The notes under the pieces are model-generated. The model did no database searches, had not been told where the DNA came from, and saw only the letters and a list, made by a program, of their open reading frames with translations. A stretch of 64,000 bases of DNA from Paenibacillus aurantius (GTDB lineage: Bacteria > Bacillota > Bacilli > Paenibacillales > NBRC-103111). This document shows, in pieces, positions 33,751-41,789 of this stretch. Positions within the stretch are counted from its first letter, which is position 1. Each line of letters begins with the position of its first letter. The stretch is from positions 434,001 to 498,000 of the forward strand of contig NZ_CP130318.1 of the NCBI RefSeq assembly GCF_032268605.1. Direction: 5' to 3'. The position numbers were made by a program, and so were the translations under genes.

Positions 33751-34173
33751 ATGATGATGAAGTTATGCCTGTGTGGAACGTTGATCAAATACCGCTGACC
33801 CTCTATCGTGGCGTTAGTCATTGCGGCATCCGGCCTGCCGACCACTACCGTCCAGCCGCTGGCGCAGATTTTGATCCTGGCCGCTCTGGTTTACCCGATC
33901 GCCGGGGCGATCCGGGGTCATATGCGGGGAGCGGGGCCGATCACGGCTCAGGTGGGCGGCCTGCTTATTTTCGCAGGGATTGCCGCCGCGGCGATGATGG
34001 CGGGGAGGGAAGCGGGGATTCTTCTCCTCATCATAGGCTATTTGGGTCATGCGATATGGGATGTGTATCATTTCATCAAGAGGAAGGTCGTATGGCGGGA
34101 GTACGCGGAATTTTGCGGGGTTCTTGATTTTATAATCGCCGTGCTGCTGGCCATTTCGTTAATAAACGGATAA
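33751..34173 (+). pseudogene. Small membrane protein gene interrupted by an in-frame TGA
   Basis: A clear ribosome site (AAAAAGGAG, 33740-33748) is followed by ATGATGATG at 33751, giving MMMKLCLCGTLIKYR and then TGA at 33796-33798. The same frame continues after the stop as PSIVALVIAASGLPTTTVQP and on to a three- or four-helix membrane protein of the expected kind, ending YAEFCGVLDFIIAVLLAISL-ING. One base change (TGA to TGG) would give a smooth 140-residue protein with KYRWPSIVALV. Either the gene carries a recent nonsense mutation, or translation restarts at GTG 33808, which lacks a site, or the TGA is read through. Divergent from the two-component genes; a terminator overlaps its true stop. 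Confidence 0.65.
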
Positions 34174-34200
34174 AGAGCGGGGGGTAGCCCCCGCTCTTTT
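34172..34200. terminator. Bidirectional rho-independent terminator
   Basis: AAAGAGCGGGGG pairs with CCCCCGCTCTTT around a GTA-type loop. It overlaps the stop codon of the plus-strand membrane gene and touches the stop of the convergent CDF gene. Confidence 0.93.
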
Positions 34201-35098
34201 ATTGTTTGGCTTCGTACCAGGGATTGAGGTGCACCAGCACCTCTTCCACATCACGGTGCGCGTTCATGATGGAGAGCTTGATGGTGCGGGCGATATCATG
34301 CCCTTCCTGGATGGTAAGCGTGCCGGGCACCGCCACGCGCACGTCCACGATGGTGTAGTGGCCATGCTCCCGGGCGCGAAGCCGGTCAATCCTTCTCACC
34401 TCCGGCACGCTCCGGATCAGGGAGGCGTACTGCTCGAGCTGCTCGGGGGCTACATTGCGTTCCATGAGAATGTCGAAGGATTCCCGTCCCATCGTATAGG
34501 CGAGCTTCATGACGAGGAACGAGACGATGATACCCGCGACCGGGTCTCCGAAACCCAGCACGGGATTGTCGTAATACTCCCCGATGAGGCCGCAGCCGAT
34601 GCCCGCCACCGCCGCGATGGAGGCGTAGACGTCCGCCAGATGGTCGTGCGCGGTGGCGATCAGGCCCTTGCTGTTCAGCTGCCGCCCGATGCGGATCGTA
34701 TACAGGTACAGAAGCTGCTTCCAGACGAGCGAGACGAAGGCGGCGGCCAAGGCAAGAAGATGGGCTTCCGGCGGCTCGGCTTGTAGAAGCACCTCGAACG
34801 AGTGGTAGGCCATGAAGAGGGCCGCCATCGCGAGAATAACGGCGACGACCGCCGCGCCGAGCACCTCCGCTTTGCCGTGGCCGTACGGATGCTCTTTATC
34901 CGCCGGACGGCTGGAGATGCGCATTGAGCTCAGGGCGGCGCCCGAGGCAATGACGTCTCCCGCGTTGTGAACCCCGTCGGCAATCAGCACCTGGCTGTTG
35001 AACAGGAAGCCGATGACGAATTTGATGCCGGTCAGCAGGATGTTGCTCACCAGGCTGATCCAGGCGGCGAACATGGTTTGGCTGTTGGTTGGACGCAT
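34199..35098 (-). CDS. Cation diffusion facilitator (CDF) metal transporter
   Basis: 299 residues with six membrane helices followed by a cytoplasmic ferredoxin-like domain. Site-A metal ligands appear as VLIADGVHNAGDVIAS in helix 2 (HxxxD) and DHLADVYASIAAVAGIGCG in helix 5. DKEHPYGHGKAEVLGA is the conserved histidine-containing loop. The C-terminal domain includes VRRIDRLRAREHGHYTIVDV and VLVHLNP. GGAGGAA precedes ATG on the minus strand. It exports divalent metals such as zinc, manganese or iron in exchange for protons; metal specificity is not clear. Confidence 0.93.
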   Translation of the reverse strand: MRPTNSQTMFAAWISLVSNILLTGIKFVIGFLFNSQVLIADGVHNAGDVIASGAALSSMRISSRPADKEHPYGHGKAEVLGAAVVAVILAMAALFMAYHSFEVLLQAEPPEAHLLALAAAFVSLVWKQLLYLYTIRIGRQLNSKGLIATAHDHLADVYASIAAVAGIGCGLIGEYYDNPVLGFGDPVAGIIVSFLVMKLAYTMGRESFDILMERNVAPEQLEQYASLIRSVPEVRRIDRLRAREHGHYTIVDVRVAVPGTLTIQEGHDIARTIKLSIMNAHRDVEEVLVHLNPWYEAKQ

Positions 35099-35307
35099 GA
35101 TGGATTCCTCCTGCCTTCATTATGGCCCAAAATCCCCGAATCCTTTTCGTTTCCTTCCGAATTTTTCATCCTATTCCGAAACGGGCTTTCGTATGTGCGG
35201 GCATGCTCTTTCTGCGAAAGGGAAGAGAAACCGGAGAAGGGTCAATCCGGAAGGGGCCAGCCTGATTGGAAAAAGGAATCCAAACGAGAGTGGAAAGAAA
35301 ATAATGC

Positions 35308-35336
35308 TTTACAGCGAAACAATGTTTCGATAGAAT
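35308..35336 (+). promoter_or_regulatory. Promoter P1 with operator palindrome in its spacer
   Basis: TTTACA (35308-35313) and TAGAAT (35331-35336) with a 17-bp spacer that contains the perfect palindrome CGAAACAATGTTTCG (35315-35329). A bound repressor would block RNA polymerase directly. Confidence 0.6.
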
Positions 35337-35349
35337 AATTTTTATGATG

Positions 35350-35360
35350 TAACAATGTTA
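35350..35360. promoter_or_regulatory. Second operator-like palindrome
   Basis: TAACAATGTTA shares the core AACAATGTT with the palindrome in P1, 33 bp away (about three helical turns). Confidence 0.5.
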
Positions 35361-35375
35361 TGTTACGGATATTTC

Positions 35376-35388
35376 GGATAAGGCACTA
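35376..35388. repeat. Dispersed intergenic repeat, copy C (half element)
   Basis: GGATAAGGCACTA, the right half of copy A, preceded by GTTACGGATATTTC, which is a disrupted version of the GTTACC found before the half site in copy D. Confidence 0.6.
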
Positions 35389-35431
35389 AGGAGGACAGGA
35401 AAGGAAAAAATAGCTTTATCGATTTTCCCTG

Positions 35432-35459
35432 TTGAAGACCGGCAGGAAACCTGTATAAA
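35432..35459 (+). promoter_or_regulatory. Promoter P2 of the MFS gene
   Basis: TTGAAG (35432-35437) and TATAAA (35454-35459) with a 16-bp spacer, 35 bp before the MFS start codon. Confidence 0.55.
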
Positions 35460-35493
35460 CTGGTAGAGGATTTGGATTAAGGAGGGTTTACCC

Positions 35494-36732
35494 ATGTCAA
35501 CGGCTGCCAAAGCCAAAAGTCCGGGCCTGTTTAGCAACGGCTTTGTCCGGGCCATTCTGCTGTCCGCCCTGTTCCTGCAAATCGGCATATGGGTGCGCAA
35601 CTATTCGATTCTGTTATTCGTCATGGAGAAAACGGGGGAAGACCCCGTCGCCGTCTCCCTGATTTCGGTGGCGGAATTCGCCCCGATCTTTATTTTCTCC
35701 TTCATCGGGGGAACCTTTGCCGACCGCTGGCGTCCGAAGCGGACGATGGTCTGGTGCGATATCCTGAGCTCACTCTCGATCTTCGCGGTGCTCCTCGCTA
35801 TGGTGTTCGGGGGCTGGAAGGCCGTCTTCTTCGCTACGCTTGTCTCTTCCATTCTGTCCCAGTTCTCCCAGCCGTCGGGGATGAAGCTGTTCAAGCTGCA
35901 TGTGCCCGAGGAGCACGTGCAGGCGGGCATGTCGATGTACCAGACGCTGTTCGCGCTCTTCATGATCCTGGGTCCCATTCTGGGAACCTTCGTCTTCCAG
36001 AGCTTCGGCATCGACTGGGCCATCGCCGTGACCGGCGTCGCCTTCCTGCTGTCGGCGGGCGTGCTCACGTTCCTGCCGCCGGACCGGGTGGCCTCGGAGG
36101 CCAAGGCCCAGACCAGCGTACTCCAGGAGATGAAGCTCGGCTTCCGCTACGTGCTGTCGAGCAAGGTGCTCTCGACGCTCGGAGGAACGTTCGCCGCCGC
36201 CGGCCTGGCGCTCGGCCTCATCCAGCCTCTTGCCGTATTCCTTCTGACGGAGCGGCTCGGCCTGCCGAAGGAATACCTGCAGTGGTTCATGATGGCGAAC
36301 GGCATCGGCATGATCGTAGGGGGCGGCCTCACGATGGCCATCGCCAAGAACGCCGCTCCCCAGAAGCTGCTTGCCTTCGGCATGGCGGTAAGCGCCGTGT
36401 TCATCCTCGTCAGCGGGATGTCGACGATGCTCTGGCTGACGCTGGCCGCCAACTTCATCAGCGGCCTTGTCATGCCGGCCATCCAGATCGGCATCAACAC
36501 GATGATTCTGAAGAACACGGAGGAGGCCTTCGTCGGGCGTGCGAACGGCATTCTGACGCCGCTCTTCATGGGCTCCATGGTCATTACCATGAGCCTGGCA
36601 GGGGCGCTGAAGAACGCCATTCCGCTCGTGACCATCTACGGCGTTTCAGCCGCCTTGTTCATCGTGGGCGTGTTCATCCTTCTGCCGCTGTTCCGGCTGC
36701 AGGAGGTTCGGACCGCAGCGGAAGCCGGCTAA
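35494..36732 (+). CDS. Major facilitator superfamily (MFS) transporter
   Basis: 412-residue, twelve-helix transporter. The loop 2-3 motif is GGTFADRWRPKRTMVWCDIL (motif A variant), and QFSQPSGMKLFKLHVPEEHV resembles the MdtH/EntS-like MFS_3 group of drug or siderophore exporters. AAGGAGGG lies 7 bp before ATG 35494. The last codons (AAEAG) fall in the first unit of a tandem repeat. Two promoters and paired palindromes upstream suggest regulated, inducible expression, typical of drug efflux. The substrate cannot be told. Confidence 0.88.
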   Translation: MSTAAKAKSPGLFSNGFVRAILLSALFLQIGIWVRNYSILLFVMEKTGEDPVAVSLISVAEFAPIFIFSFIGGTFADRWRPKRTMVWCDILSSLSIFAVLLAMVFGGWKAVFFATLVSSILSQFSQPSGMKLFKLHVPEEHVQAGMSMYQTLFALFMILGPILGTFVFQSFGIDWAIAVTGVAFLLSAGVLTFLPPDRVASEAKAQTSVLQEMKLGFRYVLSSKVLSTLGGTFAAAGLALGLIQPLAVFLLTERLGLPKEYLQWFMMANGIGMIVGGGLTMAIAKNAAPQKLLAFGMAVSAVFILVSGMSTMLWLTLAANFISGLVMPAIQIGINTMILKNTEEAFVGRANGILTPLFMGSMVITMSLAGALKNAIPLVTIYGVSAALFIVGVFILLPLFRLQEVRTAAEAG

Positions 36733-36809
36733 GCCGGCGTACGCCGCCTGACTCCGTAAGCCGGCTAAGCCGCCGGACCTCCGCCGCCTGACACCGTAAG
36801 CCGCACCGT
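36722..36809. repeat. Tandem duplication straddling the MFS stop codon
   Basis: Unit 1 (36722-36757) and unit 2 (36758-36797) both begin AAGCCGGCTAAGCCG and share CGCCGCCTGAC and CCGT; a partial third unit starts at 36798. The first unit includes the last codons and TAA of the MFS gene. Same design as the array at 23580. Confidence 0.75.
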
Positions 36810-36837
36810 CCGGTCCTGGGGACCGGGCGGTTTTTTT
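36805..36837 (+). terminator. Rho-independent terminator of the MFS gene
   Basis: ACCGTCCGGTC pairs with GACCGGGCGGT (one mismatch), followed by seven T. Confidence 0.92.
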
Positions 36838-36978
36838 ATTCCAGGGGGAGAGGGAACAGTTGATTGGCGCCGTTTACGGTTCATGCGGTTATGCGGCACA
36901 GGTGCGGTGACGGGGGGCGCTTACGGGCAGACGCCGGTGGCTTAAAGTCGTCCATTAACCGGGGACGGACGAACCGGG

Positions 36979-37007
36979 TTGAAATTCCTCCGGTGAACCC
37001 ATAAGAT
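36979..37007 (+). promoter_or_regulatory. SigA promoter of the sugar isomerase gene
   Basis: TTGAAA (36979-36984) and TAAGAT (37002-37007) with a 17-bp spacer, 41 bp before the start codon. Confidence 0.7.
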
Positions 37008-37047
37008 GAAGGGGAAACGATTATAACGCAAGGAGGACTACATACCA

Positions 37048-37920
37048 ATGGCCTTATCCAACAAAATCGGAGTCATCGCCGACAGCTTCCGCCTGGGGGT
37101 CCGGGACGGACTGAAGGCAGCGAAGGAAGTAGGAGCGGACGGCGTGCAGCTGTATGCGGTAAAGGGAGAAATGGATCCGGACAACCTGAGCACGGCCCAG
37201 CGCAAAGAGCTTAAGGACTATATCGCGTCTCTCGGCCTGGAAATCTCCGCCCTGTGCGGCGATATGGGCGGAGGGTTTCATTACAAAGAGCAGAACGCCG
37301 AGCGGGTGGAGAAGTCCAAGCGGATTCTGGACCTGGCCGTGGAGCTGGGCACAAACGTGGTGACAACGCATATCGGCGTGGTGCCGGAGGATGCGAACGA
37401 TCCGGTCTACCTGGCCATGCAGGAAGCCTGCGAGGAGCTTGGGGTGTACGCGAAGAGCATGAATGCGTTTTTCGCCATCGAAACCGGTCCTGAGCGCGCT
37501 TCTCATCTGAAGAAGTTTCTCGATTCCTTGACCACGAACGGGGTATCGGTTAACTTCGACCCGGCGAACATGGTTATGGTTACCGGCGACGATCCGGTGG
37601 AAGGCATCAAGCTGCTGAAGGACTACATCGTCCATACCCACGTGAAGGACGGCGTCCGGTACCTGGAGCTTGATCCGCGCGAGGTATACGGCGGGCACGG
37701 CTATGAGCCGATGAGCCACGAGAAGATCGCCGCCATGGGCACCGAGGGCAAAATCTACCGCGAGCTGCCGCTCGGGGAAGGCAACGTCGATTTTGACGCC
37801 TATTTTGCAGCTATTCAAGAAATCGGCTACACCGGCTACCTCACGATCGAGCGGGAAGCGGGAGCCAACCCGGCCGAAGACATCCGCCGCGCCGTGGAAT
37901 TCATCAAGCGGTATAAATAA
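37048..37920 (+). CDS. Sugar phosphate isomerase/epimerase (TIM barrel)
   Basis: 290-residue xylose-isomerase-like TIM barrel. Visible motifs are GVIADSFRLGVRDGLKAAKE at the start, FFAIETGPERASHLKKFL (metal-ligand Glu), VNFDPANMVMV, IVHTHVKDGVRYLEL (His and Asp ligands) and YLTIEREAG with the final glutamate. CAAGGAGG lies before ATG 37048. Monocistronic between its own promoter and a terminator. A distant paralogue of the enzyme at 6535. It probably epimerises a ketose, but the substrate is unknown. Confidence 0.87.
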   Translation: MALSNKIGVIADSFRLGVRDGLKAAKEVGADGVQLYAVKGEMDPDNLSTAQRKELKDYIASLGLEISALCGDMGGGFHYKEQNAERVEKSKRILDLAVELGTNVVTTHIGVVPEDANDPVYLAMQEACEELGVYAKSMNAFFAIETGPERASHLKKFLDSLTTNGVSVNFDPANMVMVTGDDPVEGIKLLKDYIVHTHVKDGVRYLELDPREVYGGHGYEPMSHEKIAAMGTEGKIYRELPLGEGNVDFDAYFAAIQEIGYTGYLTIEREAGANPAEDIRRAVEFIKRYK

Positions 37921-37932
37921 AGAGCATTCCGT

Positions 37933-37961
37933 AAAGCCTTCCTGCTTAAGGGGGCTTTTTT
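37933..37961 (+). terminator. Rho-independent terminator of the isomerase gene
   Basis: AAAGCCTTCC pairs imperfectly with AAGGGGGCTTT (G bulge) and is followed by a T run. Confidence 0.75.
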
Positions 37962-38004
37962 GTTAACTCCGCAAGCCGATCACCCATTCACCAGGAGGGA
38001 TAGC

Positions 38005-38781
38005 ATGAGCGAAACCACCCGTGACCAAGCCAACCAGGATCTATCCAACGAAACCATCCGAACCCTGATCGCCCACCGGTCCATCCGCCGTTACAAGCCC
38101 GACCCCGTGGAGCCGGCCAAGCGGGACGCCATTCTGTACGCCGCCCAGATGGCCTCCACCTCCAGCAACATGCAGGCGTACAGCGTCATTGGGGTGACGG
38201 AGCCCGCCCTGAAGCGGGAGCTGGCCGTGCTTACGGGTAACCAGGCTTACGTGGAGCAATGCCCGCTCTTTCTCGTCTGGTGCGCCGACCTGTACCGTCT
38301 GAAGGAGGCCGGGGCGAAGCACGGGACGGCGATTGCCGAGGACACGACGGAGAATTTCATCATCGCCACCGTGGATGCCGCCCTGGCCGCCCAGAACGCG
38401 GCGTCTGCCGCCGAATCGCTCGGGCTCGGCATCGTCTACATCGGCGGGATCCGCAACCGGATTGCCGAAGTGACCGGGCTTCTGAAGCTGCCGAAGCTCG
38501 TTTATCCGGTGTTCGGTATGTGCCTGGGCTACCCGGATCAAGACCCGGGCCTGCGCCCCCGCCTGCCGGTAAGCGGCATCTATCACGAGAATGCGTACCG
38601 GCCGGAGCAGATCCGGCCCGCCATCGACGAGTATGACCGCATCGTGAGCGATTACATGCGGGTGCGCACGGGGGGACAGTCGGACCGGGACTGGTCCTCG
38701 CAGATGGCGGAGCGCTTGTCCGTACCGCAACGGGCGCATATGAGGGCGTATCTGGAGGAGCAGGGGTTTAAGCTCACCTGA
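38005..38781 (+). CDS. Nitroreductase-family NAD(P)H-dependent flavin oxidoreductase (NfrA-like)
   Basis: 258-residue FMN enzyme. RSIRRYKPDPVEPAKRDAIL and MASTSSNMQAYSVIGV bind the FMN phosphate, LGLGIVYIGGIRN is the mid-domain motif, and VFGMCLGYPDQDPGLRPRLP is typical of the NfrA/FRP branch. ATG 38005 follows CCAGGAGGGA; a longer frame overlaps the previous terminator. It reduces quinones, nitro compounds or free flavin with NAD(P)H. Established members handle oxidative stress; here that is inferred. Confidence 0.9.
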   Translation: MSETTRDQANQDLSNETIRTLIAHRSIRRYKPDPVEPAKRDAILYAAQMASTSSNMQAYSVIGVTEPALKRELAVLTGNQAYVEQCPLFLVWCADLYRLKEAGAKHGTAIAEDTTENFIIATVDAALAAQNAASAAESLGLGIVYIGGIRNRIAEVTGLLKLPKLVYPVFGMCLGYPDQDPGLRPRLPVSGIYHENAYRPEQIRPAIDEYDRIVSDYMRVRTGGQSDRDWSSQMAERLSVPQRAHMRAYLEEQGFKLT

Positions 38782-38804
38782 CCCGGCCCGCGGCCGAGGG
38801 CTGC

Positions 38805-38847
38805 AAGGGGAAAAGGCTTTCTTTACCTGGGAATCTTTTTCCCCTTT
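38805..38847 (+). terminator. Likely terminator of the nitroreductase gene
   Basis: AAGGGGAAAA (38805-38814) pairs with TTTTCCCCTT (38837-38846). The loop is long and no T run follows on the plus strand, so efficiency is uncertain. Confidence 0.5.
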
Positions 38848-38913
38848 GGGTCCCTATGTTAGAGAAAACATATTATAATGGGATAAGCGTATCCTGGCAT
38901 ATGGAGGTAGCCC

Positions 38914-41571
38914 ATGAGACACGAATCCATCCCATCTCAACCTTTTTATGAACAAGTCTACACGTATGCTCCTATCGGAATCGCCCTGGTTTCCTTGAAA
39001 GGTGAATGGCTGCGGGTTAACCCCGAGCTATGCCGGATGATGGGATACAGCGAAGAAGTATTGACGACGCTTACCTTGCATGACCTTACTTACCCGGATG
39101 ACCTGCCTGCCGACTACCATGTAAAGGAACTGATCGAAGGCCGAACTTCCTCCTGCTCTTTGGAGAAGCGGTATTTCCGCAAGGACGGAAGCCTGCTGTG
39201 GGCCTCTCTGCACGTATCGCTGGCCCGCGAGGAGAAGACAGGGGAGCCTTTGTATTATATATTGCATCTTATCGATATATCGGAGAAGAAAGCGGCCGAG
39301 AGCGAGCTTCAGGATACGGGGGACTTCTACCGCCTTATGCTGGAGAATGCCCGGGACGTGATTACCTACAGCCGGGCGGACGGAACCATGCTTTACTGTT
39401 CCCCCGCCGCGCGGACTCTGCTTGGGTATGAGCCGGAGGAGCTTATCGGCAGCCGGAACCTGAGTTTCTACCACCCCGACGACCTGGCGGCTCTGCGTTC
39501 CCGGACCTTTGAGGACAGCGATGTGTTTACGTGCCGGGTCCTCCATAAGAACGGGCATTACCAGTGGTTCGAAACGGCCGTTACGTTGAACCGGGACGAG
39601 TCGGGGAAGGTGAAATTCATCCTCGGAGTCGGGCGCGACATAACGGACCGCAAGAAGAACGAAGAGCTGCTCGCGGAAGCCCAGCGGGTCGCTTCCCTCG
39701 GAAGCTGGGAGTGGGATATCCCGAAAGCGGAGGTGATCTTCTCCGATCAGCTCTACCGGATCCACGGTCTGGAGCCGCGGGAGAAGGAGTGGATTCCCGC
39801 CCAGATGCTGGAGACGGTCCACCCGAAGGACCGCGACCATATTCTGGCCGGTCTGTCGCAGGCTCTCGAAACCGGAGGACTGGAGCAGGAATATCGAGTC
39901 ATCGATAAGGACGGGGGGATCCGGTATATGCATGTCCGGGGCGAGACGGTTCTGGATGGCGACGGCAAAGCCGTCCGGATGAGCGGAACGGTTCAGGACG
40001 TGACCGACCGCAAGAACGTCGAGCTTAAGCTGCAGGAGACCGTGGAACGCTATACCTCCCTGAAGAAATACAATCATGACGCCGTGTTCTCCCTGGACCT
40101 GCAGGGACGGGTTCATAACACGAACCAGATGGCCGAACGGCTGACGGGCTATGTCGTGGCGGACATGGTCGGCGTGACCTTTGCCCGTTTCATCGGGGAG
40201 GAGCACCTGAAGGAAATCCTGACCCATGCCGAGGAGGACCGGACGGCCGAGCAGAAGATTGACAAGATCCGTCACCGGGACGGACATTCGGTCGAGGTGC
40301 TGACCACGATCGCCCCCATCGTCATCAACGGGGAGACGGTCGGGTATTACATTATCGCGAAGGACATTACCGAGCAGAAGAGGCTCGTGCTGGCGAAGGA
40401 CGCAGCGGAATCGATGAACAAAGCCAAAAGCGAGTTTCTCGCCATGATGAGCCACGAAATCCGGACGCCTATGAACGGGGTGATCGGCATGACCGATCTG
40501 CTTCTGACCACCACCGACCTCGATCCCCTGCAGAAGGAATATGTGGCCGTCATCCGCAAGAGCGGAGAGACGCTGCTCGCCATCATCAATGAAATTCTGG
40601 ACCTTTCCAAGATTGAGTCGGGCAAAATCCGGCTCGAGGAGAGTCCTCTCGATGTGCGGCAGGTGCTGGCGGAAACGCTGGACATCCTTAAGCCGAGATG
40701 GGACGGCAAGGGACTCGGCATGACGGTGTCCGTGGAAGAAACCATCCCCTGCGTTCTTAGAGGGGACCCCGCCCGGCTGAAGCAGGTGTTCCTTAACATT
40801 ATCGGCAATGCCGTGAAATTTACCGATTCCGGGGAGGTTTCCGTTTCGGTTCAACGGGCCGGGGGAGAACGGGGAGAGTTCCGTCTGAAGGTGACGGTCC
40901 GGGACACCGGGATCGGAATACCGGAGGACAAACGCGAGCACCTTTTCGAGCCCTTCTACCAGCTCGATCAATTCATGCTGCGCAAATCGGAGGGAAGCGG
41001 ACTCGGGCTTGCGATCAGCCGCCGGCTGGTGGAGCTGATGGGCGGAGAGATCTGGGCGGAGCCGGTGAAGGGCCCGGGGGCTACTTTCGTCTTTACCGTT
41101 GTGGTTAAGCAGGAGGAGGCCGGAGGGACTTCCGGCACTGCCGTGGAGAATCCCGAAGAGCCGGAGGGGCAGAAGGGGCTGTCCATTCTGGTGGCCGAGG
41201 ACAACGAAGTGAACCGGCTCGTTCTGCAGAAAATGCTGGAGAAGCTGGGCCAGCGCGTCCGTCTGGTGGAGAACGGGAAGGAGGCGGTGGAGGAAGCGGT
41301 CCGGAGCCGCTACGACCTGATCTTCATGGACGTCCGCATGCCGGTCATGAGCGGCCTGGAGGCGACGCGCCTGCTTAAGGAGAAGCTCCCTCCCGAGCGC
41401 CGTCCCGTTATTGTGGCGGTCACCGCCAACGCTCTCAAGGGAGACCGGGAAATGCTGCTCGCCGCCGGCATGGACGACTATATCAGCAAGCCGATCACCC
41501 GGGATACCGTGGCCTCCATCATCGAGCGTTATTCCCGGCAGGAGCATGCCGAAGGGCAGGCGGGCCGTTAG
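38914..41571 (+). CDS. Multi-PAS hybrid sensor histidine kinase with receiver domain
   Basis: 885-residue soluble kinase without membrane helices. About four PAS domains occupy 10-490 (for example YAPIGIALVSLKGEWLRVNP, ENARDVITYSRADGTMLYCS, VASLGSWEWDIPKAEVIFSD, YNHDAVFSLDLQGRVHNTNQ), the first three ending in PAC motifs such as GVGRDITDRKK. HisKA carries His514 in MMSHEIRTPMNGVIGM. HATPase: VFLNIIGNAVKFTDSGEVSV, VRDTGIGIP and GSGLGLAISRRLVELM. The C-terminal receiver (755-875) has phospho-acceptor Asp806 in LIFMDVRMPV. A hybrid layout implies a phosphorelay to an unlinked Hpt or regulator, perhaps the sporulation relay; that link is speculative. Confidence 0.93.
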   Translation: MRHESIPSQPFYEQVYTYAPIGIALVSLKGEWLRVNPELCRMMGYSEEVLTTLTLHDLTYPDDLPADYHVKELIEGRTSSCSLEKRYFRKDGSLLWASLHVSLAREEKTGEPLYYILHLIDISEKKAAESELQDTGDFYRLMLENARDVITYSRADGTMLYCSPAARTLLGYEPEELIGSRNLSFYHPDDLAALRSRTFEDSDVFTCRVLHKNGHYQWFETAVTLNRDESGKVKFILGVGRDITDRKKNEELLAEAQRVASLGSWEWDIPKAEVIFSDQLYRIHGLEPREKEWIPAQMLETVHPKDRDHILAGLSQALETGGLEQEYRVIDKDGGIRYMHVRGETVLDGDGKAVRMSGTVQDVTDRKNVELKLQETVERYTSLKKYNHDAVFSLDLQGRVHNTNQMAERLTGYVVADMVGVTFARFIGEEHLKEILTHAEEDRTAEQKIDKIRHRDGHSVEVLTTIAPIVINGETVGYYIIAKDITEQKRLVLAKDAAESMNKAKSEFLAMMSHEIRTPMNGVIGMTDLLLTTTDLDPLQKEYVAVIRKSGETLLAIINEILDLSKIESGKIRLEESPLDVRQVLAETLDILKPRWDGKGLGMTVSVEETIPCVLRGDPARLKQVFLNIIGNAVKFTDSGEVSVSVQRAGGERGEFRLKVTVRDTGIGIPEDKREHLFEPFYQLDQFMLRKSEGSGLGLAISRRLVELMGGEIWAEPVKGPGATFVFTVVVKQEEAGGTSGTAVENPEEPEGQKGLSILVAEDNEVNRLVLQKMLEKLGQRVRLVENGKEAVEEAVRSRYDLIFMDVRMPVMSGLEATRLLKEKLPPERRPVIVAVTANALKGDREMLLAAGMDDYISKPITRDTVASIIERYSRQEHAEGQAGR

Positions 41572-41608
41572 CGGAAGAACGGATTGAATCTACTGGACCA
41601 AGAGAATC

Positions 41609-41631
41609 AAGAGGGCGCAAGCCCTCTTTTT
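41609..41631 (+). terminator. Rho-independent terminator of the hybrid kinase gene
   Basis: AAGAGGGC pairs with GCCCTCTT around a GCAA tetraloop, followed by TTT. Confidence 0.92.
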
Positions 41632-41665
41632 GCATTCCTAAAGGTTTTCTGACGCTGATTGTTAA

Positions 41666-41679
41666 AGTAAGCGCTTTTA
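41666..41679. promoter_or_regulatory. Candidate cre site (CcpA)
   Basis: AGTAAGCGCTTTTA matches the cre consensus WGWAARCGYTWWCW except for one T in place of the final C. It lies 31 bp upstream of the -35 of the promoter below. Confidence 0.4.
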
Positions 41680-41709
41680 TTAAGATTATGTAACAAATTG
41701 GAAATCGCA

Positions 41710-41738
41710 TTGAACCGTGACACGGTCTCTATTATAGT
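41710..41738 (+). promoter_or_regulatory. SigA promoter of the SLH exoprotein gene
   Basis: TTGAAC (41710-41715) and TATAGT (41733-41738) with a 17-bp spacer, 52 bp before the start codon. Confidence 0.7.
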
Positions 41739-41789
41739 AGGAGTGCCTATAGAATACTTCCCCCATTCGGGCCGAGGAGGAGCTTTTTG

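Larger units (their letters stand above)
35099..35493. other. 395-bp intergenic region upstream of the MFS gene
   Basis: Holds the CDF upstream region, a promoter with an internal palindrome (35308-35336), a second related palindrome (35350-35360), half-copy C of the dispersed repeat (35376-35388) and a second promoter (35432-35459). No convincing gene. Confidence 0.7.
36733..37047. other. 315-bp intergenic region between MFS and isomerase genes
   Basis: Contains the tandem repeat, a strong terminator (36805-36837), about 140 bp of featureless GC-rich sequence and the isomerase promoter (36979-37007). Confidence 0.7.

Noticed and set aside
38874-38879. TATAAT before the hybrid kinase as a full SigA promoter
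   Set aside because: No acceptable -35 at 16-18 bp; may belong to another sigma factor or be chance.
39028-41547. 839-codon open frame antisense to the hybrid kinase gene
   Set aside because: Mirror of a strongly biased real gene; no start signal and no domain, while the sense strand has a complete kinase.
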